DNA of 64,000 nt from Prevotella sp. (GTDB lineage Bacteria; Bacteroidota; Bacteroidia; Bacteroidales; Bacteroidaceae), in NCBI GenBank assembly GCA_017469955.1, contig JAFUFJ010000020.1:85174-149173 (forward strand), read 5' to 3'. Under the pieces are notes generated by a model, which saw only the letters and a program-made list of their open reading frames with translations, was not told the DNA's origin and made no database searches. A program made the position numbers and the translations under genes. This document shows, piece after piece, positions 9,625 through 17,838 of this stretch (its first letter is position 1; every line of letters begins with the position of its first letter).

Positions 9625-11493
9625 TCACTTTTTGGCTTGCCATCTGAACCTGTAGTTGAACCTTCGGTTGGGAGCAGTGTCGCCGGTTGTCGAGACAGTG
9701 ATGATGTTGTCGAGCGACGAAGGGTTGTCGGCCCACTTGAAGTCGAAAGCCATCGTGCGCCCTTTCTGGCCGAGTATCGAGCGCGGAAGCGTCACTTCCA
9801 CCCGGCGCCCTTCATAGCTGAGGGGCACGTCGGCCAGCCATTTCCAGTCGTTTTCGGCATTGTCAAAGCGGAATACCGTCGTGGTGTGGTCGTCTTTGAC
9901 GCTGCGGTTGACCAGCAGGTCGTAGCCCTCCCACCCCGTTGCGGCATCCTGGTCGGCGTCGATGAGCAGGAGCATCCAGTTGTTTTCTGTGTGAGGCGTC
10001 AGTAACGAGTCGGTCTCTGCGGCAAGCTTCACATACCGTCCTTCCACCCTTACCTCAGCCTTTACGATGTCGTTGCGCCCCGAAGAGTCGGTGTAGTGGC
10101 AGCCTCCGTAGCCGTTATGGTCGCGGTGCAGCACGTCGCCCCGCGTGTCTTCATAGCTGACAGGCTTCCTTCCCGTGGCAGCAGGCTGCTCGTGTACGCC
10201 CTTGTAGCGGCGGATGTTCTGCACCATCTGCATGTAGTAGTTGTCGGTATAGCCCCCCTTCATGGGCTGGATGGTGCGGTTGAACTCCGAGTTATACTGG
10301 TCGACAAAGTAGAAAGGATTGTCTCTCCCGAGAAAAGTCGTGGGCCCCGGCGCCGTGTTGCTGCCCGGAGCAAAGCCAGAACGATACCTTCCGGCGGTCC
10401 ATTCGTTCCAGTCGTTCAGGTAGATAAAGGGCGGATCAACCTGTAAAGCCTCGTCCCATCTGTCCTGGAAATAGATGCCATAACCCCCTGGACGGGCCAC
10501 ATTCCACCCCAGCCACGGCACGAAAGCCGAGTCGGGCAGGTCGTATTCGTCGAGTGAAGGCTCCCCCGTATTCCGGCGCCAGCTCTTCCCTACGACCGAC
10601 AAGGGATGCTGAGCCGGCGTTACAGCCATCTCTTCCACCTCGCCATGGTGGCGTGAAGCCAGCTCGAAAGGCGACTTCTCCATCACGCGAGGGTCGTGAA
10701 GCTCATAGCCAAACGCCCAGTTGTCCTCGGTGCCCACATAGGGTTTACCGCCCCAAGTGTCGTATCCCCACCACATGTTGCGCAGGGTAAAGAACGACTT
10801 CACTTCGTCACTATAGTCGCTCTTCTCATACTGATTGGGCGTAGAGTCTATCTGTGGTGTGGCATTATAGAGCAAAAGCGGGCGGTCTTCCCACATGAAC
10901 CAGAAGTCGCTATAGCGCCTTTCTCGGTAGATACGCTCATAAAGCTGCTGCACAACGCTTACCACCGGGCCGTTGAAAGCCCAGAAACAAAACTGAGGAA
11001 CACGGTTGCCCAGCCGGCGCATGCGCTGCATTTCGTCGAAAAGCACTTCCCATTCGTCCCAATAGAGCACAGCATTCGTCACGTCAAGTATCAGGACATC
11101 GACCCCAGCATCACTGAGCATTGACAGATCATGACGAACTACCCAGCGGTCTTGGCTCAGGAAATAGCCCCACTCGGGTTCGCCCCAATGCAGACTCCAC
11201 TCCTTCCAGACGGGATTGTCGATCTCCTTTCTCGCATTAGGGTCTTGAAGAAGCGTCTGAGTTACGTCGCCTCCGTAGGGCGACTGAAGGCCGTATTTAC
11301 CCTCGTCGTGCCACGTAATATGGAATATTCCCACCGTTCTTTGCTTGTCTTCCTTCAGGGGAGCCGTCTCGAATGTAGGCATCTGACGCCCTAAACCGTC
11401 GGTGGCAACCCACGTGTCTGCCTGCTGAGCTGCCAACGAAAGACACCACATCAGCAGCATTACCGTCATGTTTCTTCTCAGGTTTCCTGTCAT
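9625..11493 (-). CDS. Secreted glycoside-hydrolase-like protein with C-terminal CBM9/DOMON-like domain
   Basis: 622-residue exported protein. A signal peptide ends near residue 22 (LMWCLSLAAQQ); an internal Met at residue 9 is an equally good start. Residues about 40-430 look like a TIM-barrel hydrolase of the GH71/GH99-like kind: VGIFHITWHDEGKYG, a strand ending DVLILDVTNA, QFCFWAFNGP, and FIYLNDWNEWTAG with a conserved-looking NDWNEW. Residues about 450-620 resemble a CBM9/DOMON-type beta sandwich (LLLIDADQDAATGWEGYDLL, VEVTLPRSILG). No exact GH family is assigned. It stands alone and converges with the barrel genes across the interleaved repeat. A role in glycan degradation is likely; the substrate is unknown. 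Confidence 0.65.
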   Translation of the reverse strand: MTGNLRRNMTVMLLMWCLSLAAQQADTWVATDGLGRQMPTFETAPLKEDKQRTVGIFHITWHDEGKYGLQSPYGGDVTQTLLQDPNARKEIDNPVWKEWSLHWGEPEWGYFLSQDRWVVRHDLSMLSDAGVDVLILDVTNAVLYWDEWEVLFDEMQRMRRLGNRVPQFCFWAFNGPVVSVVQQLYERIYRERRYSDFWFMWEDRPLLLYNATPQIDSTPNQYEKSDYSDEVKSFFTLRNMWWGYDTWGGKPYVGTEDNWAFGYELHDPRVMEKSPFELASRHHGEVEEMAVTPAQHPLSVVGKSWRRNTGEPSLDEYDLPDSAFVPWLGWNVARPGGYGIYFQDRWDEALQVDPPFIYLNDWNEWTAGRYRSGFAPGSNTAPGPTTFLGRDNPFYFVDQYNSEFNRTIQPMKGGYTDNYYMQMVQNIRRYKGVHEQPAATGRKPVSYEDTRGDVLHRDHNGYGGCHYTDSSGRNDIVKAEVRVEGRYVKLAAETDSLLTPHTENNWMLLLIDADQDAATGWEGYDLLVNRSVKDDHTTTVFRFDNAENDWKWLADVPLSYEGRRVEVTLPRSILGQKGRTMAFDFKWADNPSSLDNIITVSTTGDTAPNRRFNYRFRWQAKK

Positions 11494-11593
11494 TTTCGTT
11501 GTTCTTCTTGATGCATTATCCTGCCTTTCTTGATGCGTTTCGTTGCTTTTTTTGATGCATTCTCCTGCTGTTTCCGATGATGTCAGGACCGCT

Positions 11594-12589
11594 TCAGCCC
11601 GGCTTCACACAGGGAAGGCTTTCCCTTGCCAGGCGTTCGGCTTCCCTTCGTGCGACTTTTCCGTTAGGAGTCATCGGCAGACGGGCAACCTCGCAATAGC
11701 ACCTGGGTTGCCAATATTTGGGAAGAACCTGCCCGCAAAGATGTTGAAAAGTGGGTATATCGCCGGAGAGGGCAAGCAAAACCACCGCTTCTCCGAACTT
11801 TTCGTCAGGCCGTTTCGTAATGCAAAACGGCCGGTCAGCATGTCTGTGTAGCAACGATTCGACCTCTTCAATCTGTATTTTCACGCCTCCCGACACGATG
11901 ACATTGTCTCTTCTACCCAGTATTTTGAACCGCCGATGGTCGATATCCAGCACGGCAATGTCGTTGGTCGTCAAGGATTCTGCACATAAATGGGGAGCAT
12001 CTATCACCAGACAACCTTCATTATCCAGCGAGAGTGCTATGCCTTCAAATGCTTCATACCACTCACTCGCCTGCGCTCCGTTAAGCCTTCTCAGTGCGAT
12101 GTGCGAGAGAGTTTCGGTCATTCCGTAGGTACTCCATACGTGATTGGGAAAGTTTCTCAGTTGCTTTTCCAGCCGTTCGTCGACAGAACTGCCACCTATT
12201 ATCAGGTGACGTATCTGTCTAAGACGTTCGCTTTCAATAGGATTCTCAAGGGAGTTGTATACCTGCAAGGGTATCATGGCACAGAGATCAATCGCACAAG
12301 GCAAGTCGTTCGCAAGAGGATGTCCCGTCGGAGCCGTGCTGAAGAGGCGCAGTTCCCTCTCTAAAGAGCGCACGACCATCATCTTTCCGGCAATGTAGTC
12401 GAGGGGCAAACACAGCAAAGCCGTGTCGCCTTCGTGCAGGTTCAGGTAGTCACACGTCATCCTGGCCGAGGCCAGCATGCGCTTTTTTTCCACAAGAATG
12501 GGCTTGGGCTGCCCCGTAGAACCGCTCGTACAGACCGTCATCCGGTCGTCTTCACGCTGCCATTCGGCTAAGAACGTCTGCAAATCCAT
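11594..12589 (-). CDS. menE: o-succinylbenzoate-CoA ligase (MenE)
   Basis: Activates o-succinylbenzoate to its CoA thioester in cytoplasmic menaquinone synthesis. It is an ANL-family adenylating enzyme of 331 residues, shorter than the roughly 450 of enteric MenE because the N-terminal subdomain is reduced; this may be usual for Bacteroidetes but was not checked. Visible motifs are the P-loop CTSGSTGQPKP (residues 20-30), STYGMTETLSH, the hinge GRRDNVIVSGG, and the catalytic Lys in PNGKVARRE. The first 22 bases overlap the end of menC, implying translational coupling. It is the last gene of the menB-menC-menE run. Confidence 0.92.
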   Translation of the reverse strand: MDLQTFLAEWQREDDRMTVCTSGSTGQPKPILVEKKRMLASARMTCDYLNLHEGDTALLCLPLDYIAGKMMVVRSLERELRLFSTAPTGHPLANDLPCAIDLCAMIPLQVYNSLENPIESERLRQIRHLIIGGSSVDERLEKQLRNFPNHVWSTYGMTETLSHIALRRLNGAQASEWYEAFEGIALSLDNEGCLVIDAPHLCAESLTTNDIAVLDIDHRRFKILGRRDNVIVSGGVKIQIEEVESLLHRHADRPFCITKRPDEKFGEAVVLLALSGDIPTFQHLCGQVLPKYWQPRCYCEVARLPMTPNGKVARREAERLARESLPCVKPG

Positions 12590-13584
12590 AGTCGGTCTCC
12601 TCTGATTTCCAAAGGCATCGGGATGTTATCGGTAAACAATCGGCCCGTTCCAAGGCCTTGTGGAAAGCGTATATCACGGCCATAGACATCGGAACAGAAC
12701 TGGGCTATGGCATTGAGTCCTATATTACTCTCCAGTGCAGAGGTGAGCCATGTGCCGATATTTCGCTGCCTTGCAAGGGCTATCCACTCACGACAGCCGT
12801 GCATACCTCCATGCAACGAGGGTTTCAAGACAAGGTATTGAGGACGTATTGTGTCCAGAAGGCAGGCCTTTTCGGCAAGGCTGCTCCCCCCGATCAGTTC
12901 CTCATCAAGGGCAATAGGCAAAGGAGTTTCTCGGCAAAGGCGGGCCATTGCCGGCCATTGTCCTTGCCGAATAGGCTGTTCGATGGAATGGATGTCGAGC
13001 CCGGCCAGCAACTTTATGCGGTCGAGAGCTGCCTCGGGACGGAAAGCACCGTTGGCATCAACGCGCAGTTCGACCTCGGCTTTTGTGAACCTTCGGCGTA
13101 TCTGACGGATAAGACTCAGCTCCTGCTCGAAGTCAATGGCTCCGATTTTCAGCTTCACACAGCCGAATCCTGCCTCGAGTTTCTCCTCTATGCGTGCCTG
13201 CATCTCCTCGAAAGTGCCCATCCACACCAAGCCATTGATGGGTATTCCCTCCTCTCCACGGGCGAAAGGTGTATCGAAAATCAGGTCGTTCTGCAAGCTT
13301 TTCAGGGCTGTTTCGATGCCAAAAAGCATCGAAGGATAGGGTCGCAATGCCTCATAGTCGATGGCATTCGTCTGCTCAAGCCTGTCGCAAAAACCACGCA
13401 ACACGGCTTCATAATCGGCAGAAACGTCGCAACTCAGGTCGGGCAACGGCGCACATTCGCCGATTCCCCGCCGTCCGTTTTCCTCGATTTCCACCAGCCA
13501 TATCTTCCGCTGCGTATAGACTCCTCGCGACGTTCCGGCAGGCTGCTTGAAGTGAAGCGTGCGCGCTTCGATACTGATGTTCAT
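12568..13584 (-). CDS. menC: o-succinylbenzoate synthase (MenC)
   Basis: Dehydrates SHCHC to o-succinylbenzoate. It is an enolase-superfamily enzyme of 338 residues with the expected catalytic set: the KxK motif in CVKLKIG, metal ligands in VDANGAF, SIEQPIRQ and ALDEELIG, and the second-side Lys in LVLKPSLHGG. The N-terminal capping domain is present (GIGECAPLP). It lies 62 bases after menB and overlaps menE, so the three are presumably one transcript. Confidence 0.94.
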   Translation of the reverse strand: MNISIEARTLHFKQPAGTSRGVYTQRKIWLVEIEENGRRGIGECAPLPDLSCDVSADYEAVLRGFCDRLEQTNAIDYEALRPYPSMLFGIETALKSLQNDLIFDTPFARGEEGIPINGLVWMGTFEEMQARIEEKLEAGFGCVKLKIGAIDFEQELSLIRQIRRRFTKAEVELRVDANGAFRPEAALDRIKLLAGLDIHSIEQPIRQGQWPAMARLCRETPLPIALDEELIGGSSLAEKACLLDTIRPQYLVLKPSLHGGMHGCREWIALARQRNIGTWLTSALESNIGLNAIAQFCSDVYGRDIRFPQGLGTGRLFTDNIPMPLEIRGDRLWICRRS

Positions 13585-13646
13585 CCGTTTGCAGTTGCTT
13601 TGATGTACGAAATCTCTAAGAATGCCCTCAGAAGGGCCTCTGCAGG

Positions 13647-14498
13647 CTATGGAAGCTTGGGGTATTTGTCAAAGTCTGGCTTGCGTTTTTCAAGGAAAGC
13701 ACGCCCGCCTTCCTGAGCCTCGTCAAGGAAATAGTAGAGCATCGTGGCGTCGCCGGCAAGCTGTTGTATGCCAGCCTGTCCGTCAAGCTCGGCATTAAGC
13801 CCGGCCTTGATCATGCGCAAGGCTAAGGGCGAACGCTCTATCATCTCCTCTGCCCAGGCCACACATTCATCCTCCAACTGCTCGAAGGGCACCACTTTAT
13901 TGACGAGACCCATCGACAACGCCTCCTGAGCCGAATACTGTCTGCACAGGAACCATATCTCGCGAGCCTTTTTCTGGCCGACAATGCGCGCCAGATAGCT
14001 GGCCCCGAAGCCCGCGTCGAACGAGCCTACCTTCGGACCTGTCTGCCCAAACACGGCGTTTTCCGACGCTATTGACAGGTCACAAACCAAATGAAGCACG
14101 TGACCTCCGCCGATGGCAAAGCCGTTGACCATTGCGATAACAGGCTTTGGAAGACGGCGTATCTGCATCTGAACATCCAGCACACTCAAGCGTGGAACTC
14201 CCTCTTCATCCACATATCCACCGCGACCTTTGACATGCATGTCTCCCCCGGAACAGAAAGCTTTGTCGCCTGCGCCGGTCAGAATCACCACGCGAATGTC
14301 GGTACGTTCACGACAAACAGCGAAAGCCTGGCTCAACTCAAGCGTCGTCTTCGGCGTGAAAGCGTTGCGGTAGCGGGGCCTGTTGATGGTTATTTTCGCT
14401 ATGTGATGATACTCTTCAAAGACGATTTCCTCAAACTCCCGGATTGTCTTCCATGCTCTTTTCCCACCTGTCATGGGCATTGAATCGCAGTTTTCCAT
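13647..14498 (-). CDS. menB: 1,4-dihydroxy-2-naphthoyl-CoA synthase (MenB)
   Basis: Crotonase-fold enzyme that closes the naphthoquinone ring. The protein is 283 residues from ATG 14498. A frame extension to a TTG at 14528 was rejected because that codon lies inside the promoter box. Motifs include [19 protein letters not shown] and [18 protein letters not shown], plus [16 protein letters not shown]. The Gln of GQTG and the Trp of REIW match the bicarbonate-dependent type found in E. coli. It is the first gene of menB-C-E and has its own promoter, although menD ends almost 10 kb away on the same strand. Confidence 0.95.
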   Translation of the reverse strand: MENCDSMPMTGGKRAWKTIREFEEIVFEEYHHIAKITINRPRYRNAFTPKTTLELSQAFAVCRERTDIRVVILTGAGDKAFCSGGDMHVKGRGGYVDEEGVPRLSVLDVQMQIRRLPKPVIAMVNGFAIGGGHVLHLVCDLSIASENAVFGQTGPKVGSFDAGFGASYLARIVGQKKAREIWFLCRQYSAQEALSMGLVNKVVPFEQLEDECVAWAEEMIERSPLALRMIKAGLNAELDGQAGIQQLAGDATMLYYFLDEAQEGGRAFLEKRKPDFDKYPKLP

Positions 14499-14525
14499 AT
14501 TCTCTTCTGTTGTTTCTTCTCGATG

Positions 14526-14533
14526 CAAAGGTA
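14526..14533 (-). promoter_or_regulatory. -7 box for menB-menC-menE
   Basis: TACCTTTG on the minus strand, about 28 bases before the menB ATG. It argues against the longer TTG start. Confidence 0.5.
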
Positions 14534-14603
14534 CGAATAAAATGAGAAATACGAACTCTTTTCTTCATCAAAACATGGATTGTCGGCCAAGACGCTGCAT
14601 TGT

Positions 14604-14678
14604 CACAGCGCAATAGATGATGTTTTGCTGGGCAAAAGATGAACTATTGGTAGGCAAAACATCATCTATTGCGCTGTG
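14604..14678. repeat. Family-2 palindromic repeat, copy 1
   Basis: Perfect 25-base arms at 14604-14628 and 14654-14678, built on CAATAGATGATGTTTTGC, around a 25-base centre that contains a decayed third arm (GGCAAAAGATGAACTATTGG). Two relatives lie at 39237-39297 and 48246-48308. It sits between the menB promoter and the end of the next operon. Confidence 0.85.
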
Positions 14679-14712
14679 AATCCAGCCCTTTCTGCCCGAA
14701 AAGAATCTGGGG

Positions 14713-14741
14713 AAAAGAAAAAAGACGCGAGGATTCTCGCG
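14713..14741 (-). terminator. Rho-independent terminator of the 14785-17320 operon
   Basis: On the minus strand GCGAG-AATC-CTCGC (extended by one pair) is followed by TCTTTTTTCTTTT. It lies 44 bases past the NTF2-like gene. Confidence 0.8.
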
Positions 14742-14784
14742 CCTTTCCCTGATGCATGAACGGACGGCAGGGCTGAAAATACGG

Positions 14785-15153
14785 CTAATAGGCTGACGCC
14801 CGCGCCTCTAAGAAAAGCCACTTCCCCTGGCGTCTGGCCAGTTTGAAGCACAACTGCAGGCGCCATGTATGCCGACTTCCGCCAAAGACGGCGGCCTCAA
14901 CACGGCTCCTTCCCGTCAGCGTGGCACTGTCTTCATCCACACTGACGTCCATCTGCTCGTGCTCAGCTGAATAATAATTGAGCGTGCCGTCAGCTATTGA
15001 ACGCAGATATACCTGCTTCGGCTGGCGCATGCCGGTCATGTGGACCAGCACGAAGTCATCGGCATGCAGCGAGTCGAGCACAGCGATGTCCTTGGCAATC
15101 ATTGCCTTGTACATGCACTCATAGAGGCTTAATATCTGTTGTCGGTCGTCCAT
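14785..15153 (-). CDS. NTF2/SnoaL-like (DUF4440-type) protein
   Basis: 122-residue cytoplasmic protein from the ATG at 15153, which lies four bases after the stop of the flavoprotein gene. An upstream extension would overlap that gene. It has the cone-shaped NTF2 fold pattern: an N-terminal helix ILSLYECMYKAMIAKDIAVL, then LHADDFVLVHMTGMRQPK and a C-terminal sheet (RHTWRLQLCFKLARRQGKW). Such proteins bind or isomerise small hydrophobic molecules, but no catalytic set is evident. It is the last gene of an operon and is tightly coupled to the flavoprotein. Confidence 0.7.
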   Translation of the reverse strand: MDDRQQILSLYECMYKAMIAKDIAVLDSLHADDFVLVHMTGMRQPKQVYLRSIADGTLNYYSAEHEQMDVSVDEDSATLTGRSRVEAAVFGGSRHTWRLQLCFKLARRQGKWLFLEARASAY

Positions 15154-15157
15154 CAGG

Positions 15158-15781
15158 CTAACGAATGAAGTTGGTTGAGATGCGTTCCGGCTCGGTTTCG
15201 GGCAATCCGCTGCGCTCTCGTTCGGCAGCAATGGCACGAATCAGGAAAGCAATGTTACGCCCAAGCACACGCATAATTTGCATTCCTTCCTCATCTTTCA
15301 CGACTTCTTCGGGCGTGTTTCCATGCACTTCGTTCCAGTAACGGCTCGATGCCACTGGCATTTCGGCATAAAGGAAGTACTTATTCAGCTGGTCAAGTGT
15401 GTTTCCTGTGCCTGCTCTTCGGGCAGAAGCCACGGCAGCTCCCACCTTGAAACGTTTCGAAAATGGGGTTGAAAAGAAAAGGCGGTCGAGCAGAGAAATG
15501 AGCGTTCCGTTGGTTCCGGCAAAGTAAACCGGCGAACCAACGACCAGACCGTCGGCCTCTTCAAACTTGGTTGCAAGCGTGTTCACTATATCGTTGTCGA
15601 AGACACAACGACCTAATTCCCTGCATTTATAGCAGCCAATACACCCGCGAATGTCCTTGTGGCCCACATGAACGATTTCGGTTTCGACACCGTTCTGCTG
15701 CAATTCACGTGCTACTGCATCGAGAGCTGTGAACGTACATCCATGGACATGCGGACTTCCATTCAATAACAATACTTTCAT
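15158..15781 (-). CDS. NADPH-dependent FMN reductase / iron-sulfur flavoprotein
   Basis: Flavodoxin-fold redox protein of 207 residues. The FMN phosphate loop is LLNGSPHVHGCTFTAL (residues 4-19), and the second flavin loop is VVGSPVYFAGTNGTL. A Cys cluster CIGCYKCRELGRC has the CX2CX2CX5C spacing of Isf-type iron-sulfur flavoproteins, which bind a 4Fe-4S cluster and pass electrons to O2 or peroxide in anaerobes. It is coupled to an NTF2-like gene and follows an SMR exporter. A stress or xenobiotic-reduction role is plausible but not shown. Confidence 0.85.
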   Translation of the reverse strand: MKVLLLNGSPHVHGCTFTALDAVARELQQNGVETEIVHVGHKDIRGCIGCYKCRELGRCVFDNDIVNTLATKFEEADGLVVGSPVYFAGTNGTLISLLDRLFFSTPFSKRFKVGAAVASARRAGTGNTLDQLNKYFLYAEMPVASSRYWNEVHGNTPEEVVKDEEGMQIMRVLGRNIAFLIRAIAAERERSGLPETEPERISTNFIR

Positions 15782-15820
15782 ATCTGTAATCTTTTAGTTT
15801 CGGCATAAGTGCCTGTTCAT

Positions 15821-16144
15821 TCATGAAATCAGCTTCAGGCCGGCGATAGAGACGATGAGGGTGGTGATGAAGAAGAGCCTCCAAAAGGTGGCCGGCTCAT
15901 GAAAGACGACGATGCCTACCAGCACTGTGCCTACGGCTCCTATGCCTGTCCACACAGGATAGGCCGTTCCGAGGGGCAGAGTCTGCGTGGCTTTGGCCAG
16001 CAAGGCCATGCTTGCAAACGTAAAAACGAGAAAACCACCCATCCAAAGCCACCACTCTGTGCCTGTGACTGGGCGTGCACGACCAAGACAATAGGTAAAA
16101 CCCACCTCGCAAAGTCCGGCAACTATCAAAGCAATCCAATTCAT
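15821..16144 (-). CDS. SMR-family small exporter (SugE/Gdx-like)
   Basis: 107-residue inner-membrane protein with four helices and the catalytic Glu in the first (IVAGLCEVGFTYCLGRA, E13). The second half carries LPLGTAYPVWTGIGAVGTVL, the loop typical of the family. The AGLCEV form is closer to guanidinium exporters (SugE/Gdx) than to broad EmrE pumps, but the subtype is not certain. SMR proteins work as antiparallel or paired dimers; no partner gene is adjacent. Confidence 0.85.
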   Translation of the reverse strand: MNWIALIVAGLCEVGFTYCLGRARPVTGTEWWLWMGGFLVFTFASMALLAKATQTLPLGTAYPVWTGIGAVGTVLVGIVVFHEPATFWRLFFITTLIVSIAGLKLIS

Positions 16145-16194
16145 ATATGCTGATGTTAGCTATGCTCTTCCAAAGAGCCTGAAACAGTATCTGC

Positions 16195-17172
16195 CTATTT
16201 GAGGTGCTCTCTGAAGAAGGCTTCCAGCTGGTCGAAAGGGATGATGTCTTTGCGATCGTACAGATCGGTGTGCACTGCGCCGGGCACAATCACGAGCTTT
16301 TTGTTCGGGCCTTTGAGCCGTTTAAAGGCATCTTCACCCATATAGCGCGAGTGAGCCCTTTCCCCATGCAGGATGAGTACGGCCCTTTCAATCTCGTCGG
16401 CATAGCGCAAGAGGGCTGTATTGAGGAAAGACATGGTGCCCGTGACGTTCCATCCTTGGTTTGAGTTGAGCGATCTAACGTGGTAACCGCGCTGCGTTTT
16501 GTAGTAGTCATAGTAGTCTTTCACGAAGAAAGGGGCATCTTCGGGCAGCGGATCGACGACTCCTCCGGCCCGTTCGTAGGAGCCTTCACGGAAGTCTTTG
16601 GTGCGCTGCTCGGCCAGGGCATGCCTCATAGCCTGCCGCTTCTCTGTGGAGTCGTCGGCATCGAAGTAGCCTTTTGCGGCCACACGGCTCATGTCATACA
16701 TCGTGGAAGCTACGGTTGCCTTGATACGAGTGTCGAGTGCTGTGGCGTTGAGAGCTATGCCTCCCCATCCGCAAATGCCGATAATGCCGATGCGACTTGC
16801 ATCTACGAAGGGCTGCACCGATAAGAAATCAACTGCAGCAGAGAAGTCTTCGGTGTTGATATCGGGCGAGGAAACATAGCGAGGTTCTCCCCCACTTTCA
16901 CCTGTATAGGAAGGATCGAAGGCCATGGCGACAAAGCCTCTCTCGGCCATCTCTTGCGCATAGAGTCCGCTCGCCTGCTCTTTCACGGCGCCAAACGGGC
17001 CGCATACGGCGACGGCCGGCCGCTGTTCTCCGCCTGACACCTGAGCCGGAAGGTAGAGATCGGCTGCCAGTTCGATGCCGAACCGATTGCGGAATGTCAC
17101 TTTTCGATGGTCTGTCTTCGCGCTCTTGGGGAACGTCTTGTCCCACTCTTCTGTCAAATGTAATGGTTTCAT
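16195..17172 (-). CDS. Alpha/beta hydrolase, YcjY/dienelactone-hydrolase-like
   Basis: 325-residue soluble hydrolase. The nucleophile elbow reads GICGWGG (about residue 152), with Cys in place of the usual Ser, as in dienelactone hydrolases. PAVAVCGPFGAVKEQ near residue 55 supplies the oxyanion region, MAFDPSYTGESGG follows, and VIVPGAVHTDLYD near the end holds the His. An Asp/Glu acid probably lies near HGERAHSRYM. The substrate is unknown. It starts seven bases after the dehydrogenase remnant, so the broken gene is probably still transcribed ahead of it. Confidence 0.8.
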   Translation of the reverse strand: MKPLHLTEEWDKTFPKSAKTDHRKVTFRNRFGIELAADLYLPAQVSGGEQRPAVAVCGPFGAVKEQASGLYAQEMAERGFVAMAFDPSYTGESGGEPRYVSSPDINTEDFSAAVDFLSVQPFVDASRIGIIGICGWGGIALNATALDTRIKATVASTMYDMSRVAAKGYFDADDSTEKRQAMRHALAEQRTKDFREGSYERAGGVVDPLPEDAPFFVKDYYDYYKTQRGYHVRSLNSNQGWNVTGTMSFLNTALLRYADEIERAVLILHGERAHSRYMGEDAFKRLKGPNKKLVIVPGAVHTDLYDRKDIIPFDQLEAFFREHLK

Positions 17173-17179
17173 GTTCGGT

Positions 17180-17320
17180 TTATTTCTGGTTTTTGCCTAA
17201 TTTTCGAAGGTCTTTCGGTGTCAGTATCCGGCTGCCATAGCCCTGTTCTGCCAGAGAGATGCATGCCCGCAATGCGTCTTCGCCCACAAATCCTGTGGCT
17301 CCTGTCAGTATAACTTTCAT
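17180..17320 (-). pseudogene. Internally deleted NAD(P)-binding Rossmann protein remnant
   Basis: 46-codon open frame beginning MKVILTGATGFVGEDALRAC, the start of an extended-SDR/NAD(P)H-binding protein with an intact TGATGFVG dinucleotide loop, then jumping to EQGYGSRILTPKDLRKLGK, which resembles the far C-terminus of the same family (about 220 residues long). The roughly 170 residues between are missing, which suggests one in-frame deletion. It lies seven bases ahead of the hydrolase and behind a clear promoter box. No enzyme activity is expected; it may now act as a leader. Confidence 0.65.
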
Positions 17321-17376
17321 TGTATTGTTGTCTTTCTTTCCATGGCATATGCCGTCGGCTGCATTGAAAACCGATG

Positions 17377-17384
17377 CAAATGTA
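17377..17384 (-). promoter_or_regulatory. -7 box for the hydrolase operon
   Basis: TACATTTG on the minus strand, about 57 bases before the remnant's ATG. No comparable box was noticed between the genes downstream, which suggests one transcript to the terminator at 14713. Confidence 0.5.
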
Positions 17385-17490
17385 GCTATTTTCCTCCAAA
17401 TCAGCCATCAACAGCATGCAAAATAATCTAAAAAAAGAGGCGTTCCTGCTGATAAACACACTGACACGCCTGCATGAAGGCACGCCGAGG

Positions 17491-17592
17491 GCGGGCATAC
17501 ACGGCACATGTATGGAGCATATTCCTAAGGTGTATGCCTCGTACACATAAGATGTACGGAGCATACCAGCCACAGGTATGCCACAGGTATGT
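17491..17592. repeat. Family-1 palindromic repeat, degenerate copy b
   Basis: Contains TGTATGGAGCATA, GTGTATGCCTCGTACAC and AGATGTACGGAGCATACC, the family-1 words, but without long perfect arms. It fills part of the 17321-17827 gap. The rest of that gap holds the operon promoter and a terminator and shows no gene. Confidence 0.6.
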
Positions 17593-17800
17593 TGCACTTC
17601 CGGAGGGAATAGCCGAACTTCAAGATGCTGAAGTGGCAGGAAAATGGCGCAGAAACGAGGGGCAAGCTGCCGACATCATGCCGTGAACACCCTCGCTCAT
17701 GTATGCAGCAACGCCTGCTTGGAATAGGCTTCCTGCCTTCGCTGCCTATGTTTCAAGGCATGAAGTCTTCAGCTAACGACCTTCAAGGCTGGCTTTCGAG

Positions 17801-17838
17801 AAAAAAACAAGGCTTAGACAGTGTCGTCTAAGCCTTGT
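17801..17838 (-). terminator. Terminator overlapping the stop codon of the MBL-rubredoxin gene
   Basis: A perfect 13-bp stem (ACAAGGCTTAGAC and its complement, 6-base loop) followed on the minus strand by seven T residues. The first arm includes the last codons and TAG stop of the gene. Confidence 0.9.

Noticed and set aside
12658-13716. 352-codon plus-strand open frame antisense to menC
   Set aside because: menC has all catalytic motifs on the other strand; this frame shows no signal or domain.
16195-17172. menH (SHCHC synthase) as the role of the alpha/beta hydrolase
   Set aside because: The nucleophile is GICGWGG and the length is 325, unlike MenH (about 250 residues with Ser in GYSxGG). 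It matches the YcjY/dienelactone group better.
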